From the NCBI RefSeq assembly GCF_009377175.1, contig NZ_VJZD01000096.1, forward strand, positions 1 through 32,765: a stretch of 32,765 nt of DNA. Reading direction: 5' to 3'. The DNA is from Streptomyces adustus (GTDB lineage Bacteria; Actinomycetota; Actinomycetes; Streptomycetales; Streptomycetaceae). Of this stretch, positions 17,997 through 25,281 are shown piece by piece; within the stretch, counting starts at the first letter, position 1, and each line of letters begins with the position of its first letter. The notes beneath the pieces were generated by a model, which saw nothing but the letters and a program-made list of their open reading frames with translations, was not told the origin of the DNA and did not search any database. Position numbers and translations under genes: made by a program.

Positions 17997-18877
17997 TTGA
18001 GCACCGGGGCGTCGACCGCGTCGGAGAGCCACCGCTGCTCGATCTTCGCCAGGGTGCCGTCCTTGTGCAGCGCGTCCACGGCTTCCGTCACGCAGGAGGT
18101 GAGCGCACTGCCCTTGTCCAGCACCAGGCCGAACTGCTCCGGGGCGCCGCCCCGGTTCTCGAACTGGCCGACGATCTCGGCGTCGGTCACCTCGGCGGCG
18201 GTGATGTAGAACGCGGTCGGCAGGTCGACCACGATCGCGTCGACCTGCCCGTTCTTCAGCGCCGACTTGGCCTGGTCGTTCTTGCCGTAGACGGCGGCGT
18301 CCCGGGTCGGCTTCACGACGTCCTCGATGTAGTCGAGGCTCGTCGTGCCCACCTGGGCGCCCAGCTTGAGGCCCTTGAGGTCCGCGATGCCTTTAGCCTT
18401 CGCGGCCGAGGATCCCTTCAGCGCGATGACGGCCTGGCGTACGTCGTAGTAGCCGGACGAGAAGTCCACGGCCTTCTTGCGTTCGTCGCTGATGGAGACC
18501 TGGTTGATGTCGAAGTCGAAGGTCTTCTCACCCGGTGCGAAGGCCTTGTTGAACGGCACCCGCTCCCAGACCACGGCGCCCTCGCCGTACCCCAACTTCT
18601 TCGCCACGGCGTACGCGACGGCCGACTCGAAGCCCTCCCCGCCGGACGGGTCGTCGTCCTTGAACCACGGCTCGTAGGCGGGCTGGTCGGTGGCGATCGT
18701 CAGCTTGCCGGAGGTCTTCGTGGCCAGCTTGCTCTTGGCGCACGCAGTGCCGGTCGAGCCGGAGGACTTGGCGGACGGGTCGGCCTCGGGCTGCGGGGCG
18801 CAGCCGACCGTGGTCGCGAGGAGGGCGACGGTGGCGCCGGCGAGGACGCGGCGCAGAACACGAGGGGTGAGGGACAT
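17993..18877 (-). CDS. Amino-acid ABC transporter substrate-binding lipoprotein
   Basis: From ATG 18877 the product is 294 residues, with a lipoprotein signal ending LLATTVGC (Cys26), then an SBP family 3 domain. Diagnostic segments are KLTIATDQPAYEPWF, GFESAVAYAVAKKLG, FDFDINQVSISDERKKAVDFSSGYYDVRQAV, GAQVGTTSLDYI and a late KIEQRWLSD. It binds an amino acid outside the membrane for the downstream permease and ATPase. An in-frame ATG at 18919 would add 14 residues before the signal; neither start has a convincing ribosome binding site. It is first in a three-gene operon, divergent from the methyltransferase gene. Confidence 0.9.
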   Translation of the reverse strand: MSLTPRVLRRVLAGATVALLATTVGCAPQPEADPSAKSSGSTGTACAKSKLATKTSGKLTIATDQPAYEPWFKDDDPSGGEGFESAVAYAVAKKLGYGEGAVVWERVPFNKAFAPGEKTFDFDINQVSISDERKKAVDFSSGYYDVRQAVIALKGSSAAKAKGIADLKGLKLGAQVGTTSLDYIEDVVKPTRDAAVYGKNDQAKSALKNGQVDAIVVDLPTAFYITAAEVTDAEIVGQFENRGGAPEQFGLVLDKGSALTSCVTEAVDALHKDGTLAKIEQRWLSDAVDAPVLK

Positions 18878-19225
18878 GGCGGGAGGGTGGCAGCGATCTC
18901 CCCGGTTTGTCGAGGGCATTCCGTGATAATCCGCATGGTGGGAACGGGTGTTGCAGTCTCGTGAACATGTGGGCGAGAGCAGCCGGACCGCGGGTCGGGG
19001 CGGGGGAGCGAGAACCGGCGGCCCGATCCGACGCCGGAAGTCCGCGCCTGGAGGGGCAACAGCCGAACTCGGCTCAGAATCGCCCCAACTCGCCGGCGTA
19101 GTAAGGGTTTTCTGGCCAGCCCGTACTCCGGTCGCCTACGGTGATGCCGTCGGTCGGCCGTTCCGGTGCGGCGGCCGGCACGGATACGGGGCGAGGGCCC
19201 GTCACACACAGTCGAGGAGAAAACG
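18878..19225. other. Divergent intergenic region
   Basis: About 350 bases between the amino-acid binding-protein gene (minus) and the methyltransferase gene (plus). Promoters for both are expected. An AT-richer patch (TGATAATCCGC near 18920-18935) could belong to the minus-strand promoter, and GAGGAG at the right end is the methyltransferase ribosome binding site. No clear operator or ORF is seen. Confidence 0.4.
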
Positions 19226-20047
19226 GTGTCGGTCGAGTCGGCCTCGGGGCTGGTGCCCATAGATTCCAGCAGGCCGCACCCTGCCCGTATGTACGACTAC
19301 TACCTCGGCGGCAAGGACCACTACGTGGTGGACGCCGAGGCGGCCGAGCAGGTGCTCGAGCACACCCCGGACGCCCGCAGATTCGCCCACGCCAACCGGC
19401 TGTTCATGCACCGGGCGGTGCGAGTGCTGACCCGCGAGCACGGGGTGCGGCAGTTCCTCGACATAGGCACCGGTGTGCCGACCGAGCCGAACCTGCACCA
19501 GGTCGCGCAGGCCGAGGCCGCGGAGTGCCGGGTGTTCTACGCCGACAACGACCCGATCGTGCTGGCCCACGCGCGGGCCCTGCTGCGCGGAACCCCCGAG
19601 GGCCGGATCGCCTATGTACAGGCGGACGTGCGGGAGCCGAAGTCCATCCTGGAGTCCTACGAGGCCCGGAACACGCTGGACTTCGACCGGCCGATCGCGC
19701 TGAGCCTGTGCGCCCTGATGCACTTCGTGCCGGACGAGCACGGCGCGTACGAGGTGGTGGGGGAACTGGTCGACGCACTGCCGTCCGGCAGCTTCCTCGT
19801 CCTCAGCCACGGCACCACCGACTTCGACCCGGAGGGCATGGCCCGCACCCAGGACGTGTACGTCCGTGCGGGCATCCCGATCCAACTGCGGTCCAAGGCC
19901 CGGATAGCCCGCTTCTTCGACGGGTTGGAACTGCTGCCGCCGGGGCTGGCCGTGACGCACCGCTGGCACCCGGAGCCGGACCAGCCGCTGGCCGACCTCA
20001 CCGACGCCCAGGCCGGTTTCTACGGAGGAGTGGCCCGCAAGCCATGA
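19226..20047 (+). CDS. SAM-dependent methyltransferase, Methyltransf_19 family (PF04672)
   Basis: A 273-residue protein with the hallmark opening of this actinobacterial family, ARMYDYYLGGKDHY at about 21-34. QFLDIGTGVPTEPNLHQVAQ follows as the SAM-binding loop, and YADNDPIVLAHARALL as the second motif. The family adopts a class I methyltransferase fold, but physiological substrates are mostly unknown; many copies occur per Streptomyces genome. The GTG at 19226 is preceded by GAGGAG; an ATG at 19166 in frame would add 20 residues without conservation. It is monocistronic and converges with the zinc-finger protein gene. Enzyme class is firm, substrate is not. Confidence 0.9.
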   Translation: MSVESASGLVPIDSSRPHPARMYDYYLGGKDHYVVDAEAAEQVLEHTPDARRFAHANRLFMHRAVRVLTREHGVRQFLDIGTGVPTEPNLHQVAQAEAAECRVFYADNDPIVLAHARALLRGTPEGRIAYVQADVREPKSILESYEARNTLDFDRPIALSLCALMHFVPDEHGAYEVVGELVDALPSGSFLVLSHGTTDFDPEGMARTQDVYVRAGIPIQLRSKARIARFFDGLELLPPGLAVTHRWHPEPDQPLADLTDAQAGFYGGVARKP

Positions 20048-20066
20048 CCTCCCCGCCTGACCTCCC

Positions 20067-20091
20067 CGCCCGCCAGTCTGTCCGGCGGGCG
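20067..20091. terminator. Bidirectional hairpin between convergent genes
   Basis: CGCCCGCC (20067-20074) pairs with GGCGGGCG (20084-20091) around a 9-base loop, between the converging methyltransferase and zinc-finger genes. Confidence 0.6.
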
Positions 20092-20101
20092 AGCGGTCCG
20101 G

Positions 20102-21184
20102 TCAGCGGATCAGGACCAGAACGAGGATCGCGAGGGCGACGACCGCGCCCGCGATCACCGACGCCTTCCACCGGCCCTCCTGCGACAGCCGGCCCACGGC
20201 TCTGAGGCGTCCGTCGGCGCCCCGGAAGACGTAGAACTCCCGGTGGGGGGAGCCGGGCAGCCTCGCCGTGACGACTGTCAGACGCCTGAGGACGACCTGC
20301 CGTTGCCTCTCGTCCTTCCGATGTCGCAGGTGCGGCTCAAGGGCCGTGCGCTGGTCGAGGGAGAGGTCGCCGGGCAGAGGGTCGCCCGTGTCGAGGCGAT
20401 CCTCCTGCCAGCCGCCGGCGTTCAGTTCCGACCCGATTCGCCTGGGTCGTGGGACGGGGGGAGTTATGGTTTCGGGATGCCGGGTCCACTTGATCCGTCC
20501 CGCGGTCCAGGACGTCAGGTTCCCGTGTCCCTCGCATGTGGTGCACTTGACGGTGCCCGTGCGGCTGCACGATGCGCACGGGATGCGTCCGGTCGCCTCG
20601 CACTGCGGACACCTGACCTTCCCCCAGCCCCGGCAGCCGGGGCACGCGCTGTCGGGTGTGTGGCATCCCTCACAGGTCACCCGTTCCTCAGGGCGGTCGG
20701 CTCTGCCCGGCTTGCGAGGTCTGGGCGGGGTGCTCGGCAGACCGCCGTGCTTGAGGTACTGCGTGCACATGGTGACGCCCTGGCAGGCGGCGCACACCTG
20801 GGCGGGTTCACAGGGGCGGTACGTCATGCCCCGGCAGTCGGCACACTGCCGCCGGCCGTTGCCGCAGTCGCAGGAACGAAGGTGCACCGTGCCGCGTCTG
20901 ACCAGGTCGAGCGGCCGGTCGAGCGGTGACTCGCCGGGACCGAGTTTGTAGTCCCCCAGCACGTCGTAGGTCGGCCGGTCCGAGAGGTCGATGGTTCCCG
21001 GCCGGTGCCGCGTCTGCTCGGTGCGGTCCTCGGTGCGGCGGGTGATCGTGCCCTCGAGGAGGTGTGAGCGGGTGAGCAGGAGGTCCTCCAGGGCCGGAGC
21101 GGGGTGCCTCCTCCGGCCGAAGCGCGTCAGGTGCGCGCCGATCACCGCACGTACCTCCTCGTCGGACGGATCGTCTGCCGCCAC
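20102..21184 (-). CDS. DnaJ-type zinc-finger protein with C-terminal membrane anchor, no J domain
   Basis: From GTG 21184 (GGGGGAG 7-8 bases upstream) the product is 360 residues. An N-terminal charged domain (about 1-100) precedes a cysteine-rich region at about 103-215 with repeated CxxC pairs. These include CDCGNGRRQCADC, CAACQG, CPGCRGWGKVRC, CPQCEATGRIPC and CASCSRTGTVKCTTCEGHG. This is the CxxCxGxG arrangement of the DnaJ zinc-binding domain, but no J domain with HPD is present. A 100-residue charged region follows, then a single hydrophobic segment (VIAGAVVALAILVLVLIR) at the very C-terminus, so it is probably tail-anchored facing the cytoplasm. Zinc binding is very likely; a chaperone-like or scaffold role is a guess. 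The frame stays open upstream over the next plus-strand gene, without coding character. Confidence 0.85.
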   Translation of the reverse strand: MAADDPSDEEVRAVIGAHLTRFGRRRHPAPALEDLLLTRSHLLEGTITRRTEDRTEQTRHRPGTIDLSDRPTYDVLGDYKLGPGESPLDRPLDLVRRGTVHLRSCDCGNGRRQCADCRGMTYRPCEPAQVCAACQGVTMCTQYLKHGGLPSTPPRPRKPGRADRPEERVTCEGCHTPDSACPGCRGWGKVRCPQCEATGRIPCASCSRTGTVKCTTCEGHGNLTSWTAGRIKWTRHPETITPPVPRPRRIGSELNAGGWQEDRLDTGDPLPGDLSLDQRTALEPHLRHRKDERQRQVVLRRLTVVTARLPGSPHREFYVFRGADGRLRAVGRLSQEGRWKASVIAGAVVALAILVLVLIR

Positions 21185-21371
21185 GGCGTCACTCCCCCCA
21201 GTCGATCCCCTCCCACCCGGTACGGGCGGGAACCGGTGCCGAGCGGAACAAGTGTGGCGGGAGCGGGTCGGCAGCAAAAGGGCGCGGAGACGGCGCGGGG
21301 ACGAGCGAGCCGGGCCCTGAACCCCGGCAGGGCGCCACGCGGACGAGCCCTGCGTGGGAGGATCGCTGACC

Positions 21372-22031
21372 ATGAGTGCCTCCCCGGCCATCCGGAGCCT
21401 GCGTGCCGCGGTGTTCGCCGCGGTGTGCGTGCTGCTCGCCGTGGCCGGGCACGGGCTCGCCGCCGGGGGCACGCCGCCGCTGTGGGCGGACGGCGCCGGG
21501 TTCCTCGTCGTCTTCGCGGCCGGATGGCTGCTCGGCGGCCGGGAACGGACCCTGCCGGGTATCACCGCGGCCATGCTCGCCGTGCAGGCCGGACTGCACA
21601 CCGTGTTCTCCCGGACCATCATCACTGCCGAGCCGGTCATGCGGATGACCCGAACGCATATGGGTCAGATGCATATGGGCTCGATGCATATGAGCCCGAC
21701 GCAAATGGGTCATATGCGCATGGCTCAGATGCACGGCCTCACGGCCCCGCATCCGCACGCCATGACCCCGCACGCGGTCCTCGCGCATGTGCTCGCCGCG
21801 CTCGTCGCCTCCTGGTGGCTGCGGCGCGGGGAGGCCGCCCTGTGGTCGTTGCTGCGGCGGGCGGTCGCCCTGCTGCCCGGGCTCGCGGCCTGGTGGGGCG
21901 GCCCGTCGGCACCGTTCCTCCGGCCCGCCGCCGATTGCGTGCCTGCGGATGCGGTACCACCGCTGGCGCTGTTGCTCCGGCACGCGGTGAGCCGCCGGGG
22001 GCCGCCCACCCGGATCCCGTACACCGTCTGA
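21372..22031 (+). CDS. Membrane protein with Met/His-rich loop, likely copper-related
   Basis: A 219-residue protein with about three to four hydrophobic helices in the first 90 residues and more after 130. Between them, residues 96-122 contain 9 Met and 5 His in 27 positions, built on HMGQM/HMGSM-like units. Met/His-rich extracytoplasmic loops bind Cu(I)/Cu(II) in copper-handling proteins. The downstream gene, 38 bases away on the same strand, encodes a YcnI/DUF1775 copper protein, which supports a copper role. I do not recognise a named family, and direction of transport, if any, is unknown. GGAGG lies about 10 bases before the ATG. Confidence 0.8.
   Translation: MSASPAIRSLRAAVFAAVCVLLAVAGHGLAAGGTPPLWADGAGFLVVFAAGWLLGGRERTLPGITAAMLAVQAGLHTVFSRTIITAEPVMRMTRTHMGQMHMGSMHMSPTQMGHMRMAQMHGLTAPHPHAMTPHAVLAHVLAALVASWWLRRGEAALWSLLRRAVALLPGLAAWWGGPSAPFLRPAADCVPADAVPPLALLLRHAVSRRGPPTRIPYTV
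21657..21737 (+). repeat. Met/His codon repeat within the membrane protein gene
   Basis: Degenerate in-frame repeat of CATATGGG(T/C)-type units encoding alternating His, Met, Gly and Gln/Ser. The NdeI-like CATATG hexamers make it visibly less GC-rich than its surroundings. Confidence 0.7.
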
Positions 22032-22069
22032 CCCCGTCACTTCACTCCCGTACGGAGATCCACTCACCC

Positions 22070-22801
22070 ATGTCCAAGAACCGCACCACCACCCTGCGCC
22101 GCGCCGGTCTCGGCGCCGTGCTCGCCGTCGCCGGCGTCCTGGCGGCGGCCGGGGCCGCCTCCGCGCATGTCACCGTCCACCCCGAGAGCTACGCCAAGGG
22201 CGCCACCGACGGCCTCCTCACCTTCCGTGTCCCCAACGAGGACGACTCCGTCAGCACCACGAAGGTGCAGGTGTACCTGCCGACCGACCATCCCGTCCTC
22301 GGTGTGCTGGTTCGCCCGCACGACGGCTGGACGCCGAAGGTGACCACCACGAAGCTCAAGACGCCGGTCAGGACGGACGACGGCACCATCACCGAGGCCG
22401 TCTCCGAGATCACCTGGACCGGCGGGAAGATCGGTGCCGGCGGGTTCGAGGACTTCGACGTCGCTTTCGGCCAACTGCCCGACGACACCGATGCGCTGAC
22501 GTTCAAGGCGCTCCAGACCTACTCCGACGGCAAGGTCGTCCGTTGGATCGAGCAGGCCGCGGAGGGCGCGGACGAGCCGGAGAACCCGGCACCGGTGGTC
22601 AAGCTGACGGCGGGTGACGAGAGCGGCGCGACCCCGGCCGCGAAGGGCTCCGCGCCGACCGCCCCCGGCAGCACCTCCGAGGCCGCCTCCGGCAGTGACT
22701 CCACCGCGCGCGGTCTGGGCATCGCCGGTCTGGTCGTCGGCGTGCTCGGGCTGGCCGCGGCGGCCTTCGCGGTCGTACGGACGCGCTCCACACGTTCGTA
22801 G
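22070..22801 (+). CDS. ycnI: YcnI/DUF1775 family copper-binding protein
   Basis: A 243-residue protein. The signal peptide ends ASA, so the mature chain begins with His33 (HVTVHPESY), the N-terminal His used for Cu(II) binding in the YcnI family. The DUF1775 domain follows with LTFRVPNEDDSVSTTKVQVYLP, the conserved GW at HDGWTPKV, EITWTGG and FDVAFGQLP. A Ser/Thr/Ala/Pro linker leads to a C-terminal membrane helix (GLGIAGLVVGVLGLAAAAFAVV), anchoring it on the outer face. It probably binds or delivers copper, with the Met/His-rich membrane protein encoded just upstream as partner. GGAG is 12 bases from the ATG, slightly long. A perfect 20-bp stem terminator follows. Confidence 0.92.
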   Translation: MSKNRTTTLRRAGLGAVLAVAGVLAAAGAASAHVTVHPESYAKGATDGLLTFRVPNEDDSVSTTKVQVYLPTDHPVLGVLVRPHDGWTPKVTTTKLKTPVRTDDGTITEAVSEITWTGGKIGAGGFEDFDVAFGQLPDDTDALTFKALQTYSDGKVVRWIEQAAEGADEPENPAPVVKLTAGDESGATPAAKGSAPTAPGSTSEAASGSDSTARGLGIAGLVVGVLGLAAAAFAVVRTRSTRS

Positions 22802-22818
22802 CGACAAAGGCGCCGAAC

Positions 22819-22861
22819 GCCGAAGGGCCCGGACCACCAGCGGTGGTCCGGGCCCTTCGGC
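22819..22861. terminator. Perfect 20-bp stem terminator between convergent genes
   Basis: GCCGAAGGGCCCGGACCACC pairs with its exact complement at 22842-22861 around the 3-base loop AGC. It lies between ycnI and the converging phosphatidyltransferase gene and can serve both. Confidence 0.9.
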
Positions 22862-22912
22862 CGTCCGTTCGTCCGGGATGAGCCGACGGACGGGCGGACG
22901 GGGGTCGTACGG

Positions 22913-23680
22913 TCAGTGCGCGGCCAGTTCCAGCACCTTCTGCTCGGCGCGGGCGGTCTGCTCGGGCCGGCGCGAGGTCGCCCACAGCCAGAGCACGTCA
23001 CGGCCGAACGACCACACCAGCAGCGCCAGCGCCAGCAGTGCCACCCCGAAGTCGGCCGCGTACGGCAGGAGCCCGGAGCCCGCCAGCAGCAACAGGATGC
23101 CCTGGAGCGCGGCGACCGTCTTGCGGGCGGTGCTCGGCGGCAGCGCGTTGTTCAGCCACGGCCACACCCGGGCGGCGGCGACGAAGGCGTAGCGCATACC
23201 GCCGATGAGCAGCACCCAGGGGCCGACCTCCATGGAGACGTAGACGCTCAGCACCAGGATCAGGAACGCGTCGACCTCCATGTCGAAGCGGGCGCCCAGC
23301 GCGGTCGAGGTGCCGGTGCGGCGGGCCACCTTGCCGTCGACGCCGTCCAGGATCAGGGCGACGGCGGTCAGACCGACCAGGAGGGTGACCGGCGGCGTGC
23401 TCTCGAAGGAGTCGGCGACCAGCGCGGTCACTCCGCCGACCAGGGTCGCGCGGCCGAGGGTGACCCGGTTGGCGGGGCCGAAGGAGCGCAGTCCGGAGCG
23501 GTGCAGGGCGCGGGAGAGCACCGCCCAGGTCGCGATCGCGAACGTCAGACCGGTCACCCAGCCCGCCGGGCCCATCCCGATCGCCGTGCCGAGCAGGGCC
23601 AGCAACAGGATCTGTACGCCCGCTCCCACAGCGGTCTCCTGCTGGACCAGCCTTGCGTCGTAAGTGTTGTTCAGGGCCAC
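22913..23680 (-). CDS. CDP-alcohol phosphatidyltransferase family protein
   Basis: A 255-residue membrane enzyme with the complete family signature DGVDGKVAR (112-120)...G129...D133...D137, which binds CDP-diacylglycerol or another CDP-alcohol and metal. About six hydrophobic segments surround it, and NRVTLGR precedes the signature as in this family. It would transfer a phosphoalcohol group to or from a lipid in the membrane; the acceptor is not evident. The GTG at 23680 is chosen because GGAGG lies 7 bases upstream; the frame stays open 27 codons further. It is divergent from the dehydrogenase gene with only 107 bases between, so joint regulation with the cluster at 23788-29124 is plausible. 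Confidence 0.9.
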   Translation of the reverse strand: MALNNTYDARLVQQETAVGAGVQILLLALLGTAIGMGPAGWVTGLTFAIATWAVLSRALHRSGLRSFGPANRVTLGRATLVGGVTALVADSFESTPPVTLLVGLTAVALILDGVDGKVARRTGTSTALGARFDMEVDAFLILVLSVYVSMEVGPWVLLIGGMRYAFVAAARVWPWLNNALPPSTARKTVAALQGILLLLAGSGLLPYAADFGVALLALALLVWSFGRDVLWLWATSRRPEQTARAEQKVLELAAH

Positions 23681-23698
23681 CGCACATCCTCCGGCCGA

Positions 23699-23728
23699 GT
23701 GACAGAGTCGATCAACGCCGCGTACTGT
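23699..23728 (+). promoter_or_regulatory. Candidate promoter for the dehydrogenase-led operon
   Basis: GTGACA (23699-23704) and TACTGT (23723-23728) with an 18-base spacer lie 60 bases before the dehydrogenase start, in the divergent intergenic region. Both hexamers are close to the vegetative consensus. Confidence 0.4.
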
Positions 23729-23787
23729 GCGCGGCCTGTGCACATCTCGGTACGTGAACAACGTGTCGATCGTTCAGGAGGATGCCG

Positions 23788-24768
23788 ATGAACCGTTCCG
23801 CCCGCGCCTTCTGGCTCCGCTCACCGGGTCACGGCGAGGTCCGTGAACTCACCCTCGCGGAGCCCGCCGAGGACGAGGTGGTGGTGCGGTCGCTGTGGTC
23901 CGGGATCAGCCGCGGCACGGAGACACTGGTCTTCCGCGGCGGTGTCCCGGCCAGTCAGCACGCCGTCATGCGGGCGCCGTTCCAGGAGGGCGACTTCCCC
24001 GGACCGGTCAAGTACGGCTACCTCAACGTCGGCGTGGTCGAGGAGGGCCCCGAGGAGCTGACCGGCCGTACGGTCTTCTGCCTCTACCCGCACCAGACGC
24101 GTTACGTCGTTCCGGTGAGCGCCGTGACCGTGGTGCCGGACGGCGTGCCCGCCGAGCGGGCGGTGCTCGCCGGCACGGTGGAGACGGCCGTGAACGCGCT
24201 CTGGGACGCGGCCCCCCTGGTCGGCGACCGGATTGCCGTGGTCGGCGGCGGCATGGTCGGCTGCTCGGTGGCCGCCCTGCTCGCCCGCTTCCCGGGCGTG
24301 CGCGTGCAACTCGTCGACGCCGACCCGGCGCGCGCCGCGGTGGCCGAGGCGCTCGGCGTCGGCTTCGCCGGCCCCGATCAGGCCCTCGGCGAGTGCGACC
24401 TCGTCGTGCACGCCAGCGCCACCGAGCAGGGCCTCGCCCGGTCCCTGGAACTGCTCCGCGCCGAGGGCACGGTGATCGAGCTGAGCTGGTACGGGGACCG
24501 CAGGGTCGCCCTGCCGCTCGGCGAGGCCTTCCACTCCCGTCGGCTCACCGTCCGCGGCAGCCAGGTCGGCACCGTCTCCCCGGCCCGAGCGAACCGCAGT
24601 TACGCCGACCGGCTGGCCCTTGCCCTGGACCTCCTCGCCGACCCGGCGCTGGACGCGCTGATCACCGGCGAGTCCGCCTTCGAGGACCTTCCGGAGGTGA
24701 TGCCGAGGCTCGCCTCCGGGGAGATTCCGGCACTCTGCCACCGCGTCCGGTACGACAAGAGCGCCTGA
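23788..24768 (+). CDS. BchC-like MDR-superfamily dehydrogenase
   Basis: A 326-residue NAD(P)-dependent dehydrogenase. The N-terminal GroES-like part contains LWSGISRGTETLVFRGG, the sequence style of BchC-like members, where the catalytic zinc cysteine of classical alcohol dehydrogenases is missing. The Rossmann part has IAVVGGGMVGCSVAALLA as the dinucleotide loop and VDADPARAAVAEALG as the second strand. No structural zinc cysteine cluster is seen. It probably oxidises or reduces an alcohol or carbonyl on a biosynthetic intermediate. AGGAGG lies 7 bases before ATG 23788; an ATG at 23782 is too close to it. It is the first gene of a co-directional run to 29124, with a 114-base gap before the PTPS-like gene. 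Confidence 0.88.
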   Translation: MNRSARAFWLRSPGHGEVRELTLAEPAEDEVVVRSLWSGISRGTETLVFRGGVPASQHAVMRAPFQEGDFPGPVKYGYLNVGVVEEGPEELTGRTVFCLYPHQTRYVVPVSAVTVVPDGVPAERAVLAGTVETAVNALWDAAPLVGDRIAVVGGGMVGCSVAALLARFPGVRVQLVDADPARAAVAEALGVGFAGPDQALGECDLVVHASATEQGLARSLELLRAEGTVIELSWYGDRRVALPLGEAFHSRRLTVRGSQVGTVSPARANRSYADRLALALDLLADPALDALITGESAFEDLPEVMPRLASGEIPALCHRVRYDKSA

Positions 24769-24829
24769 CCTGAGAAAAGAGTGAGAGAGGGCTGAACACG
24801 GGGAAGCGAAGAGCCGTACTACACGGCAT

Positions 24830-24851
24830 CCCCGGCGCGCTTCGGCCGGGG
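24830..24851 (+). promoter_or_regulatory. Small hairpin between dehydrogenase and PTPS-like genes
   Basis: CCCCGGC (24830-24836) and GCCGGGG (24845-24851) can pair around GCGCTTCG. This could be a weak terminator, a processing site or an attenuator inside the operon. Confidence 0.4.
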
Positions 24852-24882
24852 ACCAGACGCGCCGCACCTGGAGGGTCGTCCG

Positions 24883-25281
24883 TTGTTCAGTGTCACCGTC
24901 CGCGATCACATCATGATCGCCCACAGCTTCCGCGGTGAGGTCTTCGGACCCGCGCAGCGCCTGCACGGAGCTACGTTCCTGGTGGACGCCACCTTCCGGC
25001 GCGAGGAGCTGGACGACGACAACATCGTCGTCGACATCGGCCTGGCCACCCAGGAACTCGGTGCCATCACCAGCGAGCTGAACTTCAGAAACCTCGACAA
25101 CGAGCCGGACTTCGCCGGGATCAACACCTCGACGGAGTTCCTGGCCAAGGTCGTCGCCGACCGGCTGGCCGAGCGGGTCCACCTGGGCGCGCTCGGCGAG
25201 GGCGCCCGGGGCCTGACGGGCATCTCCGTCACCCTGCACGAGTCGCACGTCGCGTGGGCGAGTTACGAGCGTGCCCTGTGA
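24883..25281 (+). CDS. PTPS/QueD-like protein lacking canonical catalytic residues
   Basis: A 132-residue protein with the tunnelling-fold layout of 6-pyruvoyl/6-carboxy-tetrahydropterin synthases. IMIAHSF (His14) and RLHGATFLVDATF (His28) match the metal site, VVDIGLATQELGAI the central helix, and VTLHESHVAWASY the C-terminal Glu motif. Against E. coli QueD the general-base Cys is Ala24, the second His of HGH is Ala30, and the His of LDHxxLN is Phe68, so normal PTPS chemistry is doubtful. It starts with TTG after GGAGGG and overlaps the glycosyltransferase start (GTGA). It may act on a related pterin or pyrimidine, or bind without catalysis. Confidence 0.8.
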   Translation: MFSVTVRDHIMIAHSFRGEVFGPAQRLHGATFLVDATFRREELDDDNIVVDIGLATQELGAITSELNFRNLDNEPDFAGINTSTEFLAKVVADRLAERVHLGALGEGARGLTGISVTLHESHVAWASYERAL

